44,819 nt of DNA from Sphingomonas sp. GTDB taxonomy: Bacteria; Pseudomonadota; Alphaproteobacteria; Sphingomonadales; Sphingomonadaceae. The notes beneath the pieces are model-generated. The model was not told the origin of the DNA. It searched no databases and saw nothing but the letters and a program-made list of their open reading frames with translations. This document shows positions 8,804 to 16,686 of the stretch, one piece after another. The stretch is taken from the NCBI RefSeq assembly GCF_023266535.1, contig NZ_JAHFPY010000010.1:1-44819 (forward strand), given 5' to 3'. Every line of letters starts with the position of its first letter. Within the stretch, counting starts at the first letter, position 1. Position numbers and translations under genes: made by a program.

Positions 8804-9731
8804 GCGGACGATCGGCGCCAGCGGGATACAAGTCAGCCCGATCGCACTCGGCGGCAATGTGTTCGACTGGACGGCGGACGAGGCAACCAGCTTTGCCGTG
8901 CTCGACGCGTTCGTCGATGCAGGCGGAACGATGATCGACACCGCCGACGTCTATTCCGCCTGGGTGCCGGGCCATCAAGGAGGGGAAAGCGAGGCGCTGA
9001 TCGGCCGCTGGCTGAAGCGCGATCCGGCCAGACGCGACAAGGTCGTGATCGCGACCAAGGCGGGCTACACCAACGGATTGGCGGCGGAGACGATTGCGCC
9101 GTCCTGCGAGGCGTCGCTGAGGCGGCTCGGGGCCGAAACGATCGACCTTTATTATCAGCACAAGGACGACGAGAGCGTGCCGCTGGCCGACAGCCTGGGC
9201 GCTTATGATGCGCTGGTCCGGCAGGGGAAGGTGCGGGCGATCGGGCTTTCGAATTTCGATGCCGAGCGGGTCGACGAGGCGATGGATGCCGCGCAGGCCA
9301 ACGGACTGACAGCGCCGAGCGCGTTCCAGCCCTGGTATAACCTCATTGACCGGGCGAAATATGAAGGGCCGTTGCGCGATGCGGCCGAACGGGCGGGGCT
9401 GGCGGTGTTTCCCTATTACAGCCTGGCCAACGGTTTCCTGACCGGCAAATACCGGTCGAAGGATGACGAGTCGAAAAGCGTTCGCGGCGGGCGAACGGTT
9501 GGCTATCTCAATGACAGGGGCCGCGCGGTGCTGTCGGCGCTAGAGGATATCGCCGCCGAGACCGGCGCGGCCATGGCCAGCGTCGCTTTGGCATGGCTCA
9601 AGGCACAGCCGACCATCGCAGCGCCGATCGCCAGCGCGACCAGGATCGAACAGGCGCGCGAACTGGTCGCGGCGCTGACCCTTGAGCTGTCGCCCGCCCA
9701 GATTGAGCGGCTGAGTGAGGCCAGCGCCTGA
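8796..9731 (+). CDS. Aldo/keto reductase
   Basis: A 311-residue NAD(P)H-dependent oxidoreductase with a TIM-barrel fold. The catalytic tetrad can be followed: Asp and Tyr in IDTADVYSAW, Lys in ATKAGY and His in YYQHKDD. Cofactor-binding segments include AIGLSNFDAER and, near the end, APIASATRIEQARELVAA. It resembles the YajO/general-stress branch of the family, but the substrate cannot be read from sequence. The ATG lies inside the last codons of the manC-like gene (ATGGATAA), with GGAAAG upstream, so the two genes are probably translated together. Starts further upstream would extend over the manC-like frame and are less likely. Confidence 0.92.
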   Translation: MDKRTIGASGIQVSPIALGGNVFDWTADEATSFAVLDAFVDAGGTMIDTADVYSAWVPGHQGGESEALIGRWLKRDPARRDKVVIATKAGYTNGLAAETIAPSCEASLRRLGAETIDLYYQHKDDESVPLADSLGAYDALVRQGKVRAIGLSNFDAERVDEAMDAAQANGLTAPSAFQPWYNLIDRAKYEGPLRDAAERAGLAVFPYYSLANGFLTGKYRSKDDESKSVRGGRTVGYLNDRGRAVLSALEDIAAETGAAMASVALAWLKAQPTIAAPIASATRIEQARELVAALTLELSPAQIERLSEASA

Positions 9732-9791
9732 GTTCGTTCAGCGGAACGACATGCAGTCGAGCGCACTTCATTTGCGGAAGGATTCTGCGCC

Positions 9792-10184
9792 ATGGATCGC
9801 ACCCTGACATTGGCAGTCGCGACGGTAGCTCTGGCATCCTGCACCTATAACCAGCCGCCCCAGGGCCAAAGCGCCGCGGGTACGTCCGGGCGGCAATGTT
9901 TTACGGCCGGGCAGGTCAACAACTTCCACGCCGTCGACCGCAACACGGTGCTCGTCCGGACCGGTGCCAGCACCTACTACCAGCTCGATATCCTTGGAAC
10001 CTGCCCGGAGATCGACTTCACGACACGGGTCGGCATTCGTTCGACCAGCGGAGGGACCTGGATCTGTCGCGGCCATGACGCCGAGCTGATTGTGCCCAAC
10101 CCCGGGCGCGGGTTCGACCGCTGCCCGGTGCTGGGTGTGCGGCTGCTCACCGCCGAAGAGGCCAAGGCCGCTCGCGCCAAATAG
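9792..10184 (+). CDS. DUF6491-like lipoprotein
   Basis: A 130-residue protein with a short signal peptide ending in the lipobox VALASC, so it is probably a membrane-anchored periplasmic lipoprotein. The mature part holds the pattern CFTAGQVNNF ... YYQLDILGTCPEIDF ... WICRGHDAEL ... CPVLGVRLLTAEEA, with four Cys residues that could form two disulfides. This pattern matches the DUF6491 family as I recall it; no function is known. GGAAGG lies about 13 bases before the ATG. The gene follows the aldo/keto reductase by 60 bases on the same strand, but a functional connection is not evident. Confidence 0.8.
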   Translation: MDRTLTLAVATVALASCTYNQPPQGQSAAGTSGRQCFTAGQVNNFHAVDRNTVLVRTGASTYYQLDILGTCPEIDFTTRVGIRSTSGGTWICRGHDAELIVPNPGRGFDRCPVLGVRLLTAEEAKAARAK

Positions 10185-10278
10185 GCAATGCGCCGAGCCG
10201 ACGCCTGGGCAAGCCCGCCGGAACTTAGCCCGGAGGCCGGTGTTCGCTACTCTTCCATCTCATAATGGAGAGTCGGGA

Positions 10279-10545
10279 ATGGGTTGGTTGATTGGACGAA
10301 CGGCGGCGATGTCCGATCCGGAAGGAGCGCGGCGAAAGGCGCTGGAGCGGCTGCGCGGGATTGCCGAAATGGACGATCCGGAAGGGCTGGTCGTGCCGAT
10401 CCTGCTCGACGCCATCCTGTTGGTCGAGAGGTATTGCGGCGCCCGTCACCAAATCACCTTCCTCGACGATCTGACCGGAAGCGTCGACGCGCTGCTACGC
10501 GAACTGACGATCGTCGAGAAATCGAAACTGTGGGCCGCCGAGTAG
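10279..10545 (+). CDS. Small hypothetical protein (88 aa)
   Basis: A small soluble protein starting MGWLIGRTAAMSDPEGAR. It is rich in Leu, Glu, Asp and Arg and is predicted to be almost wholly helical. GGAG lies about 12 bases upstream of the ATG. I recognise no domain. It is convergent with the RsbW-like kinase gene, its stop only 3 bases from that gene's stop. A longer frame starting at 10090 overlaps the preceding lipoprotein gene in another frame and is not credible. It could be an accessory part of the adjacent signalling island, but only position suggests this. Confidence 0.65.
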   Translation: MGWLIGRTAAMSDPEGARRKALERLRGIAEMDDPEGLVVPILLDAILLVERYCGARHQITFLDDLTGSVDALLRELTIVEKSKLWAAE

Positions 10546-10548
10546 GCT

Positions 10549-10971
10549 TCAGCCGTCAGATAGCCGCAGCCTGAGCTCCAGTCGGTTACGGCCATTGCCG
10601 CTTTCATATTCGACAATCTCGGCCCAACTCCTGACCAAGTTGAGGCCGGCGCCGCCGCCGCGTGTCGGAATGTCCGCGCTGTGGGGCGCCGTGCGCGGGT
10701 CGAACGGCCTGCCATTGTCCTCGATTGCCAGGCCGAGGCACGAACCGTCACGGGCCAGCTCGATTCCGATCTCGCGATCTCCTTCGCAAACGCCATGTTC
10801 GCAGAGGTTGGTGACGAGTTCCTCGACAATGATGCACAGCCGCGCCTGGTCATGTTCGGCCAGTGCCTGGTCGGCCGCGTAGCGGCGAGTCCAGGCGATT
10901 GCGTCGCCAAGCGCGGTCGGCCCGGCGACGTTGATCCGTTGCCGGTCGGTTTGCGATTCGCGTGACGGCAT
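10549..10971 (-). CDS. RsbW-like ATP-binding kinase/anti-sigma factor
   Basis: A 140-residue stand-alone GHKL ATPase (HATPase_c_2 type). The N-box is EELVTNLCEHG, the G1 box EDNGRPFDP, and the Gly-rich lid GGGAGLNLVRSWAEIVEY. Stand-alone domains of this kind are serine kinases and anti-sigma factors of the RsbW/SpoIIAB class, which phosphorylate a STAS-domain antagonist. A candidate antagonist is encoded at 15046-15381 and a candidate SpoIIE-type phosphatase at 12030-14096. The ATG at 10971 has no obvious ribosome-binding site. Further starts upstream would run into the promoter region and coding part of the divergent FecR-domain gene, which begins 43 bases away. No sigma factor gene is visible, so the target is open. 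Confidence 0.85.
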   Translation of the reverse strand: MPSRESQTDRQRINVAGPTALGDAIAWTRRYAADQALAEHDQARLCIIVEELVTNLCEHGVCEGDREIGIELARDGSCLGLAIEDNGRPFDPRTAPHSADIPTRGGGAGLNLVRSWAEIVEYESGNGRNRLELRLRLSDG

Positions 10972-11014
10972 CGAAACGGTTATGACATGGCGATTGGGAC
11001 GAGGGGAGGCCGCC

Positions 11015-11449
11015 ATGCTGGGCCGAATTTTTGCTATCGCCGCCGTTACATCGCTTGTTGCTTCGCCGGCTTGGGCGGAAATCGCCCGGATCAAGAGCAG
11101 CGTCGGTGTGGCCGCGATCGAACGCGGGACGACGCGGCTGCCGGCAGCGCCGGGGCTGCAGCTTAATCCAGGCGACAGGTTGGTGACCGGCAAGGACGGC
11201 CGGATCAGCCTGAGCTTCATCGACAACACCCGCTTTTCGGTCGGGCCGAACAGCCGGGTTGCGGTCAATGAATTTGTCTATGACCGGACGCGCCAGCAGG
11301 GCAGCTTCCTGACCCAGGTCGACCGCGGCTCGCTGGCGATCGTTTCCGGCCATATCGCCCACTCGGGCCGGGACGCGATGAAGGTCCGCACGCCTAACAG
11401 CCTGCTTGGCGTACGCGGAACACGGTTCATCGTCGAAGTTTCGAAATGA
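11015..11449 (+). CDS. Secreted FecR-domain protein
   Basis: A 144-residue protein with an N-terminal signal peptide ending around SPAWAE. The rest is one FecR-type domain: a beta-rich segment with GDRLVTGKDGRISLSFIDN, SVGPNSRVAVNEF and a C-terminal RTPNSLLGVRGTRFIVEV. Members of this type are small periplasmic beta proteins, different from the full-length FecR anti-sigma factor, which has a membrane helix. GGGGAGG sits about 7 bases before ATG 11015. The last codon overlaps the next gene by ATGA, so it forms a two-gene unit with the OmpA-like lipoprotein. It is divergent from the RsbW-like gene, and similar FecR proteins often accompany CHASE2 sensors, as here. Confidence 0.9.
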   Translation: MLGRIFAIAAVTSLVASPAWAEIARIKSSVGVAAIERGTTRLPAAPGLQLNPGDRLVTGKDGRISLSFIDNTRFSVGPNSRVAVNEFVYDRTRQQGSFLTQVDRGSLAIVSGHIAHSGRDAMKVRTPNSLLGVRGTRFIVEVSK

Positions 11450-12033
11450 GCGCGCGGCTAGGCGCAGCCACGGGTCTCGGCTTGCTGCTTGCTTCCTGTG
11501 GCGGCTCGTCGCTGGTGTTGCTACCCGACGAGGCAGGCGGTCATGGCGCGGTCGCCGTGCTGGAGTCGAATGGCAAGCCCATGGAAGCTGTCGTGTCCGA
11601 CCCGGACAGCCGCACCAAATTGGGTTCCGCGAACGCAAGCCCGCGACCAATAGGGCAAATGAAAGCCGACGAAGTCGCTCTGCTGTCGGGAATGCCGCCG
11701 CCGCCGCGCAGCTATGTGCTCTATTTTGTCGAGGGGACGACTGAATTGACGCCGGAATCGCAGCCGGTGCTGGACGAGATCAAGGCGGAGATTGCGAAGC
11801 GCCCGGGCGTCGACGTTGAAGTCACCGGCCATACCGACACGGTCGGCAAGGCGGAGGATAATGACGTGCTGTCGAAGCAACGGGCGGAGGAAATCCTCGG
11901 CGTGCTGGCGACGGTCGGGATTGACCGGTCGCTGATGACGGCGGTCGGGCGGGGCGAACGCGAGCTGCGCGTGCCGACGATGGACAATATCGAGAATCCG
12001 CTCAACCGCCGGGTCGAGGTGCTGGTCCGCTAG
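11446..12033 (+). CDS. OmpA-family lipoprotein
   Basis: A 195-residue protein with a signal peptide and lipobox LLLASC, then a linker with a four-proline run, and a C-terminal OmpA-like peptidoglycan-binding domain (about residues 85-195). Domain hallmarks are YFVEGTTELTPESQPVL, GHTDTVG, LSKQRAEEIL and NPLNRRVEVLV. Such proteins tether the outer membrane to peptidoglycan. Its start overlaps the FecR-domain gene (ATGA, 11446-11449), and its stop interlocks with that of the convergent CHASE2-SpoIIE gene within a short palindrome. Together with the FecR protein it could present an envelope signal to the CHASE2 sensor; that is inference from order only. Confidence 0.9.
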   Translation: MSARLGAATGLGLLLASCGGSSLVLLPDEAGGHGAVAVLESNGKPMEAVVSDPDSRTKLGSANASPRPIGQMKADEVALLSGMPPPPRSYVLYFVEGTTELTPESQPVLDEIKAEIAKRPGVDVEVTGHTDTVGKAEDNDVLSKQRAEEILGVLATVGIDRSLMTAVGRGERELRVPTMDNIENPLNRRVEVLVR

Positions 12034-14096
12034 GCGGACGTGCCGAGATAACGGATGGCCATGATGGTGAGGTCGTCGGTCGGATCATCGAGGCCCTCGA
12101 ACCGGCGAACATCGTCGCGGATGACTTCGCAAATTGTGGTTGGAGCGCGCTCGGATTCGGCCAATCTTTTGATGATGTGATCGCGGCCGTAGAGGGTGCC
12201 GGCAGGGTCTTGCGCCTCGGTGATGCCATCCGTCACGAGCACCAGCGTTTCGCCCTTGGCCAACGTCAGGCTCTCGACTGGATAGTCGAACTCGACCGTG
12301 CTGAACGGCGGGCCGCCGTCGAGACTCACGCGCCGGACCGATCCGTCCGTACCCAGAACATAGGGGTCCTCATGACCAGCGCAGGCTAGACTGATGGCGC
12401 CCGTCGCGAGGTCGACCTGGCCGACGATCATCGTCACGCTCATCGCCTCTTCATTGTTGCGCATCAGATCCTGGTTGATCTCGTTGGCGGCGCGGCGGAG
12501 ATCGCCCTGCTCGCGGCCCAGGGCCGACGACAGCAGCGCCTTTGACATGGCCATGAACAAGGCGGCGGGAACGCCCTTGCCGGTCACGTCGCCGATTGCG
12601 AAGCCGATCGTGTCGGGGTCAATCCTGACGCAGTCATAGAGGTCACCGCCGACCGATTTGGCCGGCTCGAGCAAGGCATCGACCTCGATCCGGGGATCGA
12701 TTTTGACCAGCTCGCGCCGCGACGGCACCATGCCCAGCTGGATAGCGCGGGCGGTCTTGAGCTCGCCTTCGGATTCGGCCGTGGCGATCCGCTCCTGCAC
12801 CAGCTCCTCGCGCAACCGCTCGCGCTCGCGCCGCGCCTCGCCATACAATCCGACGATCACGCCGGCCAGTGCGCCGCCGCCGAGCAAAGCCGGGCGGACC
12901 GGATCGAACAGGGTCGAGGCGTTGGCGAACAGCAGCCAGCTGGCCGCGGGAAGCGCAACGAGCGCCACCCCGAACAAGAACCGCGGCCAGCGGCGGCGCG
13001 TGGCGATGGTAAGGGCGAGCAGGGCAAGGGCCAGGCCGGCCGCCCATTCGGCCGCACTCATCCACGCCGGCCGCTTGAGCCAGCCGCCGGTGAGGATCGC
13101 GTCGGCCGCCTGCCCCTGGACCAGCAGCCCATATTCTTCGCCGGCGAGCGGGGTTGCGACGATATCCGCGGTACCTTCGGCGCCGAGGCCGATCAGGACC
13201 AGCTTGTCATGGACCTCGCCGGGAGCGAGCCGGCGGTCCAGCACATCCTCGGCGGAAATGATCGAGGATGGCGGGAAATGGCCGAAGTGAAGCAGCATCC
13301 GGCCGCGGCTGTCGACCGGAACAGTGCGGTCCGCCACGGTTACTGCATCCGGCGCCAGCTTGATTTTCTCGGCGCCAAGGCGAAGGCGAGCGATTTCCAG
13401 CGCCAGGCCAGGCATTAGCTGCCCGCCGACCCGGCCGACCATCGGCACCTTGCGCGTCGCCCCGTCGCGATCCGGTTGGCTGTTGATCAGGCCGTGACCG
13501 AGCGCATTGTCATCAAGGTCGGGGATCGACGTGATGATGTTGGGCCATTGGTCGAGGTGAGGCGGCGGTGGGCCGCTAATCTCGACGTCGATCATGGCGG
13601 TCTTGCCATTCGATGCGTCCGGACTCGATCCGGCACGGGCCAGCACCACGGGCGACAGGCCGATGACCTTGCCGAACAGCCGGTCCATCGGTTCCAGCGC
13701 CGCGACTTCGGCGGCGGCCGGCTTGCCCAGTTCGGGGTAGAGCTGGACCAGCAGCTCGGGGCGGGCCGGATCGGCCTCCGGGAACAAGATGTCGAACGCG
13801 ATCGCCTTGGCGCCTTCCGCCCGGAGCTCCTCGGTCAGGCGGGCGAGATAATAACGTGGCCAGGGCCAGGAACCCAAATGCTTGAGGCTCTCGCCGTCAA
13901 TCATGACGATCCGGACGTCGCTGTCGGAAAGGTCGCGAGGAGCGGCGCGCTGCCAGCTATCGAACACCAATCGCCGGGCGCGGTCGCCGGTTCCCACCGT
14001 AAGCAGCGCGGCAAGCAGGGTCAGGAAAGCCCAGGCCGCCCAGATGCGTGGGCGGCCGGTGAGCGGTCGACTAGAGCCGGATCTCGAGCCCGTCAT
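12030..14096 (-). CDS. CHASE2-domain sensor with SpoIIE (PP2C-type) phosphatase output
   Basis: A 688-residue membrane protein. One N-terminal helix (about 18-38) is followed by a large periplasmic CHASE2 domain (VRIVMIDGESLKHLGSWPWPR, AIAFDILFPEADP), then three membrane helices (about 345-425), a charged linker helix, and a SpoIIE phosphatase domain (about 455-685). Phosphatase metal motifs are SVGGDLYDC, GDVTGKGVPAALFM, CAGHEDPYV and LVTDGITEAQDP. Proteins of this build dephosphorylate STAS-domain antagonists in response to an external cue. Its ATG lies within the last 26 bases of the metallo-beta-lactamase-fold gene, so it is coupled to MBL and STAS upstream. CHASE2 is more often linked to adenylate cyclases; here the output is a phosphatase. 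Confidence 0.93.
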   Translation of the reverse strand: MTGSRSGSSRPLTGRPRIWAAWAFLTLLAALLTVGTGDRARRLVFDSWQRAAPRDLSDSDVRIVMIDGESLKHLGSWPWPRYYLARLTEELRAEGAKAIAFDILFPEADPARPELLVQLYPELGKPAAAEVAALEPMDRLFGKVIGLSPVVLARAGSSPDASNGKTAMIDVEISGPPPPHLDQWPNIITSIPDLDDNALGHGLINSQPDRDGATRKVPMVGRVGGQLMPGLALEIARLRLGAEKIKLAPDAVTVADRTVPVDSRGRMLLHFGHFPPSSIISAEDVLDRRLAPGEVHDKLVLIGLGAEGTADIVATPLAGEEYGLLVQGQAADAILTGGWLKRPAWMSAAEWAAGLALALLALTIATRRRWPRFLFGVALVALPAASWLLFANASTLFDPVRPALLGGGALAGVIVGLYGEARRERERLREELVQERIATAESEGELKTARAIQLGMVPSRRELVKIDPRIEVDALLEPAKSVGGDLYDCVRIDPDTIGFAIGDVTGKGVPAALFMAMSKALLSSALGREQGDLRRAANEINQDLMRNNEEAMSVTMIVGQVDLATGAISLACAGHEDPYVLGTDGSVRRVSLDGGPPFSTVEFDYPVESLTLAKGETLVLVTDGITEAQDPAGTLYGRDHIIKRLAESERAPTTICEVIRDDVRRFEGLDDPTDDLTIMAIRYLGTSA

Positions 14097-15030
14097 AGGA
14101 GCACAGCACTTCGAGCGCGCTGCCTTCGCGGGTCAATTCCTCGTAACGAATGCTTTCTTTGTGCATCCGCTGGATATCCTCGTCGTCATAGGTCGGCTCG
14201 TGGTGGAATAGGGCCAGCCGCTTGGCGCCGGCCTCATGGCACAGGTCGATCGCGACGATGTTGCTCGAGTGGCCCCAATCCTCCTTCATCGAGACGCTGT
14301 CGGCGAGCGAATACATGGTGTCGCAAATGACCAGGTCAGCATTGCGGAAGAATTCGATGAAGGCGGCCTCGTCCTTCATATCGTCGACCTTATGCTCGCT
14401 GTCGGTGCTGAACACGACCGTGCGGCCTTCGGCGTCGGTGAAGCGGTAGCCGAAACTGTCGTGCGAATGCTGCTGCTTTTCGGCGACGACGGTCAGGCCG
14501 TCGACCTCGATCGGAACACCCGGAGTCATGGCGACAAACTCGATCGATGCGCGCAGCCAGTTGAACTGGACGGGGAAGCTGATTTCCTCCTGCTGGCGGC
14601 GGAGGGCTTCTTCGGCGTCGGGATGGGCCGAGTGGATACGGATCTTCGCGGCCGGATCGAACGCCGGAACGAAGAAGGGGAAGCCCATGATATGGTCCCA
14701 GTGCAGGTGCGACTGGAAGAAATTATGGATGCGGGCGTGGCCATCGGCGCAGCGCTTGATCGTGCTCAGGCCGAATTCGCGCAGGCCGCTGCCCATGTCG
14801 CAGATGAAGAAGCTGTCACCGCTTTCGATTTCGACGCAGGCGGTTGCGCCGCCGTAGGTCGAGGATGAGGCGAAATCGAGCTCACGGTCGATGAAGGCGT
14901 TTGCCTGGTCCTGGCTCGATATCGAATGGCCGTTGGCGGCGACCAGCGCCCTGGCGATCTTGGCGCGAATGGCATCGGCTTTGGCCGCCACCGGCAGCGA
15001 ACCGCGGGTTCCCCAGAAGCGAACCAGCAT
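14071..15030 (-). CDS. Metallo-beta-lactamase-fold hydrolase
   Basis: A 319-residue cytoplasmic protein beginning MLVRFWGTRGSLPV, a start typical of a metallo-beta-lactamase subfamily. The metal-binding motif is SHLHWDHIMGFPFF (HxHxDH). Further likely ligands are in KQQHSHDS, STDSEH and LFHHEPTYDD. Related proteins are thought to be phosphodiesterases or RNase Z-like hydrolases, but the substrate here is unknown. GGGGAG lies about 10 bases before the ATG. It follows the STAS gene by 15 bases and overlaps the CHASE2-SpoIIE gene by 26 bases, so the three form one transcription unit. A cyclic-nucleotide or RNA role is possible; nothing in the sequence decides it. Confidence 0.88.
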   Translation of the reverse strand: MLVRFWGTRGSLPVAAKADAIRAKIARALVAANGHSISSQDQANAFIDRELDFASSSTYGGATACVEIESGDSFFICDMGSGLREFGLSTIKRCADGHARIHNFFQSHLHWDHIMGFPFFVPAFDPAAKIRIHSAHPDAEEALRRQQEEISFPVQFNWLRASIEFVAMTPGVPIEVDGLTVVAEKQQHSHDSFGYRFTDAEGRTVVFSTDSEHKVDDMKDEAAFIEFFRNADLVICDTMYSLADSVSMKEDWGHSSNIVAIDLCHEAGAKRLALFHHEPTYDDEDIQRMHKESIRYEELTREGSALEVLCSYDGLEIRL

Positions 15031-15045
15031 GTCAGGCTCCCCGCG

Positions 15046-15381
15046 TCACTGGCCGGTATCGACGCTGTCGCTGATGTGGAACAACTTGTCGTAACGGCTG
15101 ATGGCGAGAATCTCCCGCATCACTTCATTGGGCGCGGCTAGCGTGATGGTGAGGCCGGCGGCCTCGGCCTGGCGCTTTGCCATGGTCAGCACCCGCAGGC
15201 CACGCGACGACATATAATCGAGCAACGCCAGGTCGAGCATCAATTCCGACAATTTCTCGGTGGCGGCCTGCTCGATTGCTGCGCTCATCCGCTCGGCAAA
15301 GGCTTCCCAAGTCGATTCATCGACCCGTCCGTCGACCGCCGCGACCAAGATTCCGTCCGCTGACCGGCAACTGAAATCCAC
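15046..15381 (-). CDS. STAS-domain anti-sigma factor antagonist
   Basis: A single STAS domain of 111 residues. The conserved phosphorylation loop is LDYMSSRGLRVLTMAKRQ; by alignment to SpoIIAA, the second Ser corresponds to the phosphorylated Ser58, and the form resembles the common ISSAGLRVL class. This is the expected partner of the RsbW-like kinase (10549-10971) and substrate of the SpoIIE phosphatase (12030-14096). I chose GTG 15381 because AAGGGGG lies 8-9 bases before it; GTG 15414 would add 11 residues but has a poor ribosome-binding site. It is the first gene of the STAS-MBL-CHASE2 unit. Confidence 0.88.
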   Translation of the reverse strand: MDFSCRSADGILVAAVDGRVDESTWEAFAERMSAAIEQAATEKLSELMLDLALLDYMSSRGLRVLTMAKRQAEAAGLTITLAAPNEVMREILAISRYDKLFHISDSVDTGQ

Positions 15382-15457
15382 GCCTGCCCCCTTCGCAACC
15401 CGCGTTCGGCTCACTCTGTTTTACGCGGATTGAACAGCAGCGCAACGACCGGTCGGT

Positions 15458-16063
15458 TTATTGCTCCGGAACCAGCTCGATCACGTCGAGGGTCGATTCA
15501 AAGGCCGGGTAGGGAAAGACCATCCTCCAGCGACCATCGTCGATCCGCTCAACCCACGCGGCGAGATCGCGGTCCGGATCGCGGCCATATTGAAAACCCT
15601 GGCCTTCATCGCCGAGCACCATCGTGCCGAGGAACACCTGGCGAAGCGCATCGGCGGGGTAGACGAGGCCGACGGGGCGCTGCGACCCGGTGAGCTTGGT
15701 GAAGCGCTGCGCCTTCCCGGCCTCGATCCGGCAGCGGAAGGCGGGATAGGCGACATAGTCGAGCATGCCCTCGGTCCTGGCGCCGACCTTGATCGTCCGG
15801 CAACGATAGTTGCCATCGGGGATCGGGCCACCACCAATGGCCGCGTCGGGATCCAGCAACTTGCCTTCGCTGGCCACTTCCGCGGCGTGGCCGCCGGCCC
15901 GCGCCTGCTGCAGCGCCTTGGCGAAGGCGGCGCGCCATTGGCGCAGCCGCCGCCGATCATTGTCGGTCGCGGCCTGTTGCCAGCTTTGCGTCGGCGGGGT
16001 CGCCTGTGTCGTGGCGCAGGCGGTTAGGGAGATGAGGACGGCGGCGATCGTCGCGCGGGTCAT
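15458..16063 (-). CDS. DUF4893-like lipoprotein
   Basis: A 201-residue protein with a signal peptide ending in the lipobox SLTAC, followed by a Thr/Gln-rich linker and a domain with NDRRRLRQWRAAFAKAL, GNYRCRTIKVGA, YPAFRCRIE, TGSQRPVGLVYP and WRMVFPYPAFES. The pair of Cys residues in YRCR and FRCR could form a disulfide. The pattern fits the DUF4893 family, common in sphingomonads, whose function is not known. It lies 44 bases downstream of the methyltransferase-like gene on the same strand, so co-transcription with bdhA is possible. Confidence 0.82.
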   Translation of the reverse strand: MTRATIAAVLISLTACATTQATPPTQSWQQAATDNDRRRLRQWRAAFAKALQQARAGGHAAEVASEGKLLDPDAAIGGGPIPDGNYRCRTIKVGARTEGMLDYVAYPAFRCRIEAGKAQRFTKLTGSQRPVGLVYPADALRQVFLGTMVLGDEGQGFQYGRDPDRDLAAWVERIDDGRWRMVFPYPAFESTLDVIELVPEQ

Positions 16064-16107
16064 GGCAGCACCCTAATAGACTCCCGCTCCCGGTCCAGCC
16101 CGCAATT

Positions 16108-16686
16108 TCAGCGCGTCGGCAGGAAAGGCACCAGCATCGGCACGCGGCGGCGATAGTCGGCATAATGTGCCTCACCCAGCTCGGCCGAAAGGAATTGCTC
16201 CTCCAGCCGCGCTTTGACCGTAAAGCCGACCGCTGTGAGGACCAATCCGATCAGCGCCAGCGGAGTTGCCTTGACCACGGCCACGGCCAGCGCTGCCGCC
16301 AGCAGGCCGGTGTAAATGGGGTGGCGGACGATGGCGTAGGGCCCTTCCTCAACCAGCCGGTGTCCTTCCTTGCGCTCGACCCCTGCGGACCACAGCTTGC
16401 CAAGGGCAAAGCGCGCCCAGCAGGCGAGCAGGAAGCCGGCGGCCATCAGCACGACCAGCGCCCAGGCGATGGCTTCGTCCATTTGCCAGAGCGGCGAGAA
16501 GAGCGGCCGGGTCGGCCGCGTGACGATCAGCAGCGCCAGCATGCCGGCGGCACTGATCAGCTGATAGCCGATATTCTGGCCGCCGCCGGCCCGGCTGACG
16601 CGGCGTGCCGACCACCAGCTGGTGAGGACCCACAATGTGGCCCAAATGGTCCAGCCGATATATAGCGCAATCAGCGGCGCGCTCAT
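16108..16686 (-). CDS. Isoprenylcysteine methyltransferase-like integral membrane protein
   Basis: A 192-residue protein with about five membrane helices. The C-terminal half carries VEEGPYAIVRHPIYTGLL and a tail ending EEQFLSAELGEAHYADYRRRVPMLVPF, which are the S-adenosylmethionine-binding and conserved elements of the ICMT/phospholipid methyltransferase superfamily. In bacteria these proteins methylate small hydrophobic substrates; the substrate here is unknown. It is translationally coupled to the upstream 3-hydroxybutyrate dehydrogenase (ATGA at 16683-16686). A second, unrelated-in-context family member occurs at 43923-44411. Confidence 0.85.
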   Translation of the reverse strand: MSAPLIALYIGWTIWATLWVLTSWWSARRVSRAGGGQNIGYQLISAAGMLALLIVTRPTRPLFSPLWQMDEAIAWALVVLMAAGFLLACWARFALGKLWSAGVERKEGHRLVEEGPYAIVRHPIYTGLLAAALAVAVVKATPLALIGLVLTAVGFTVKARLEEQFLSAELGEAHYADYRRRVPMLVPFLPTR

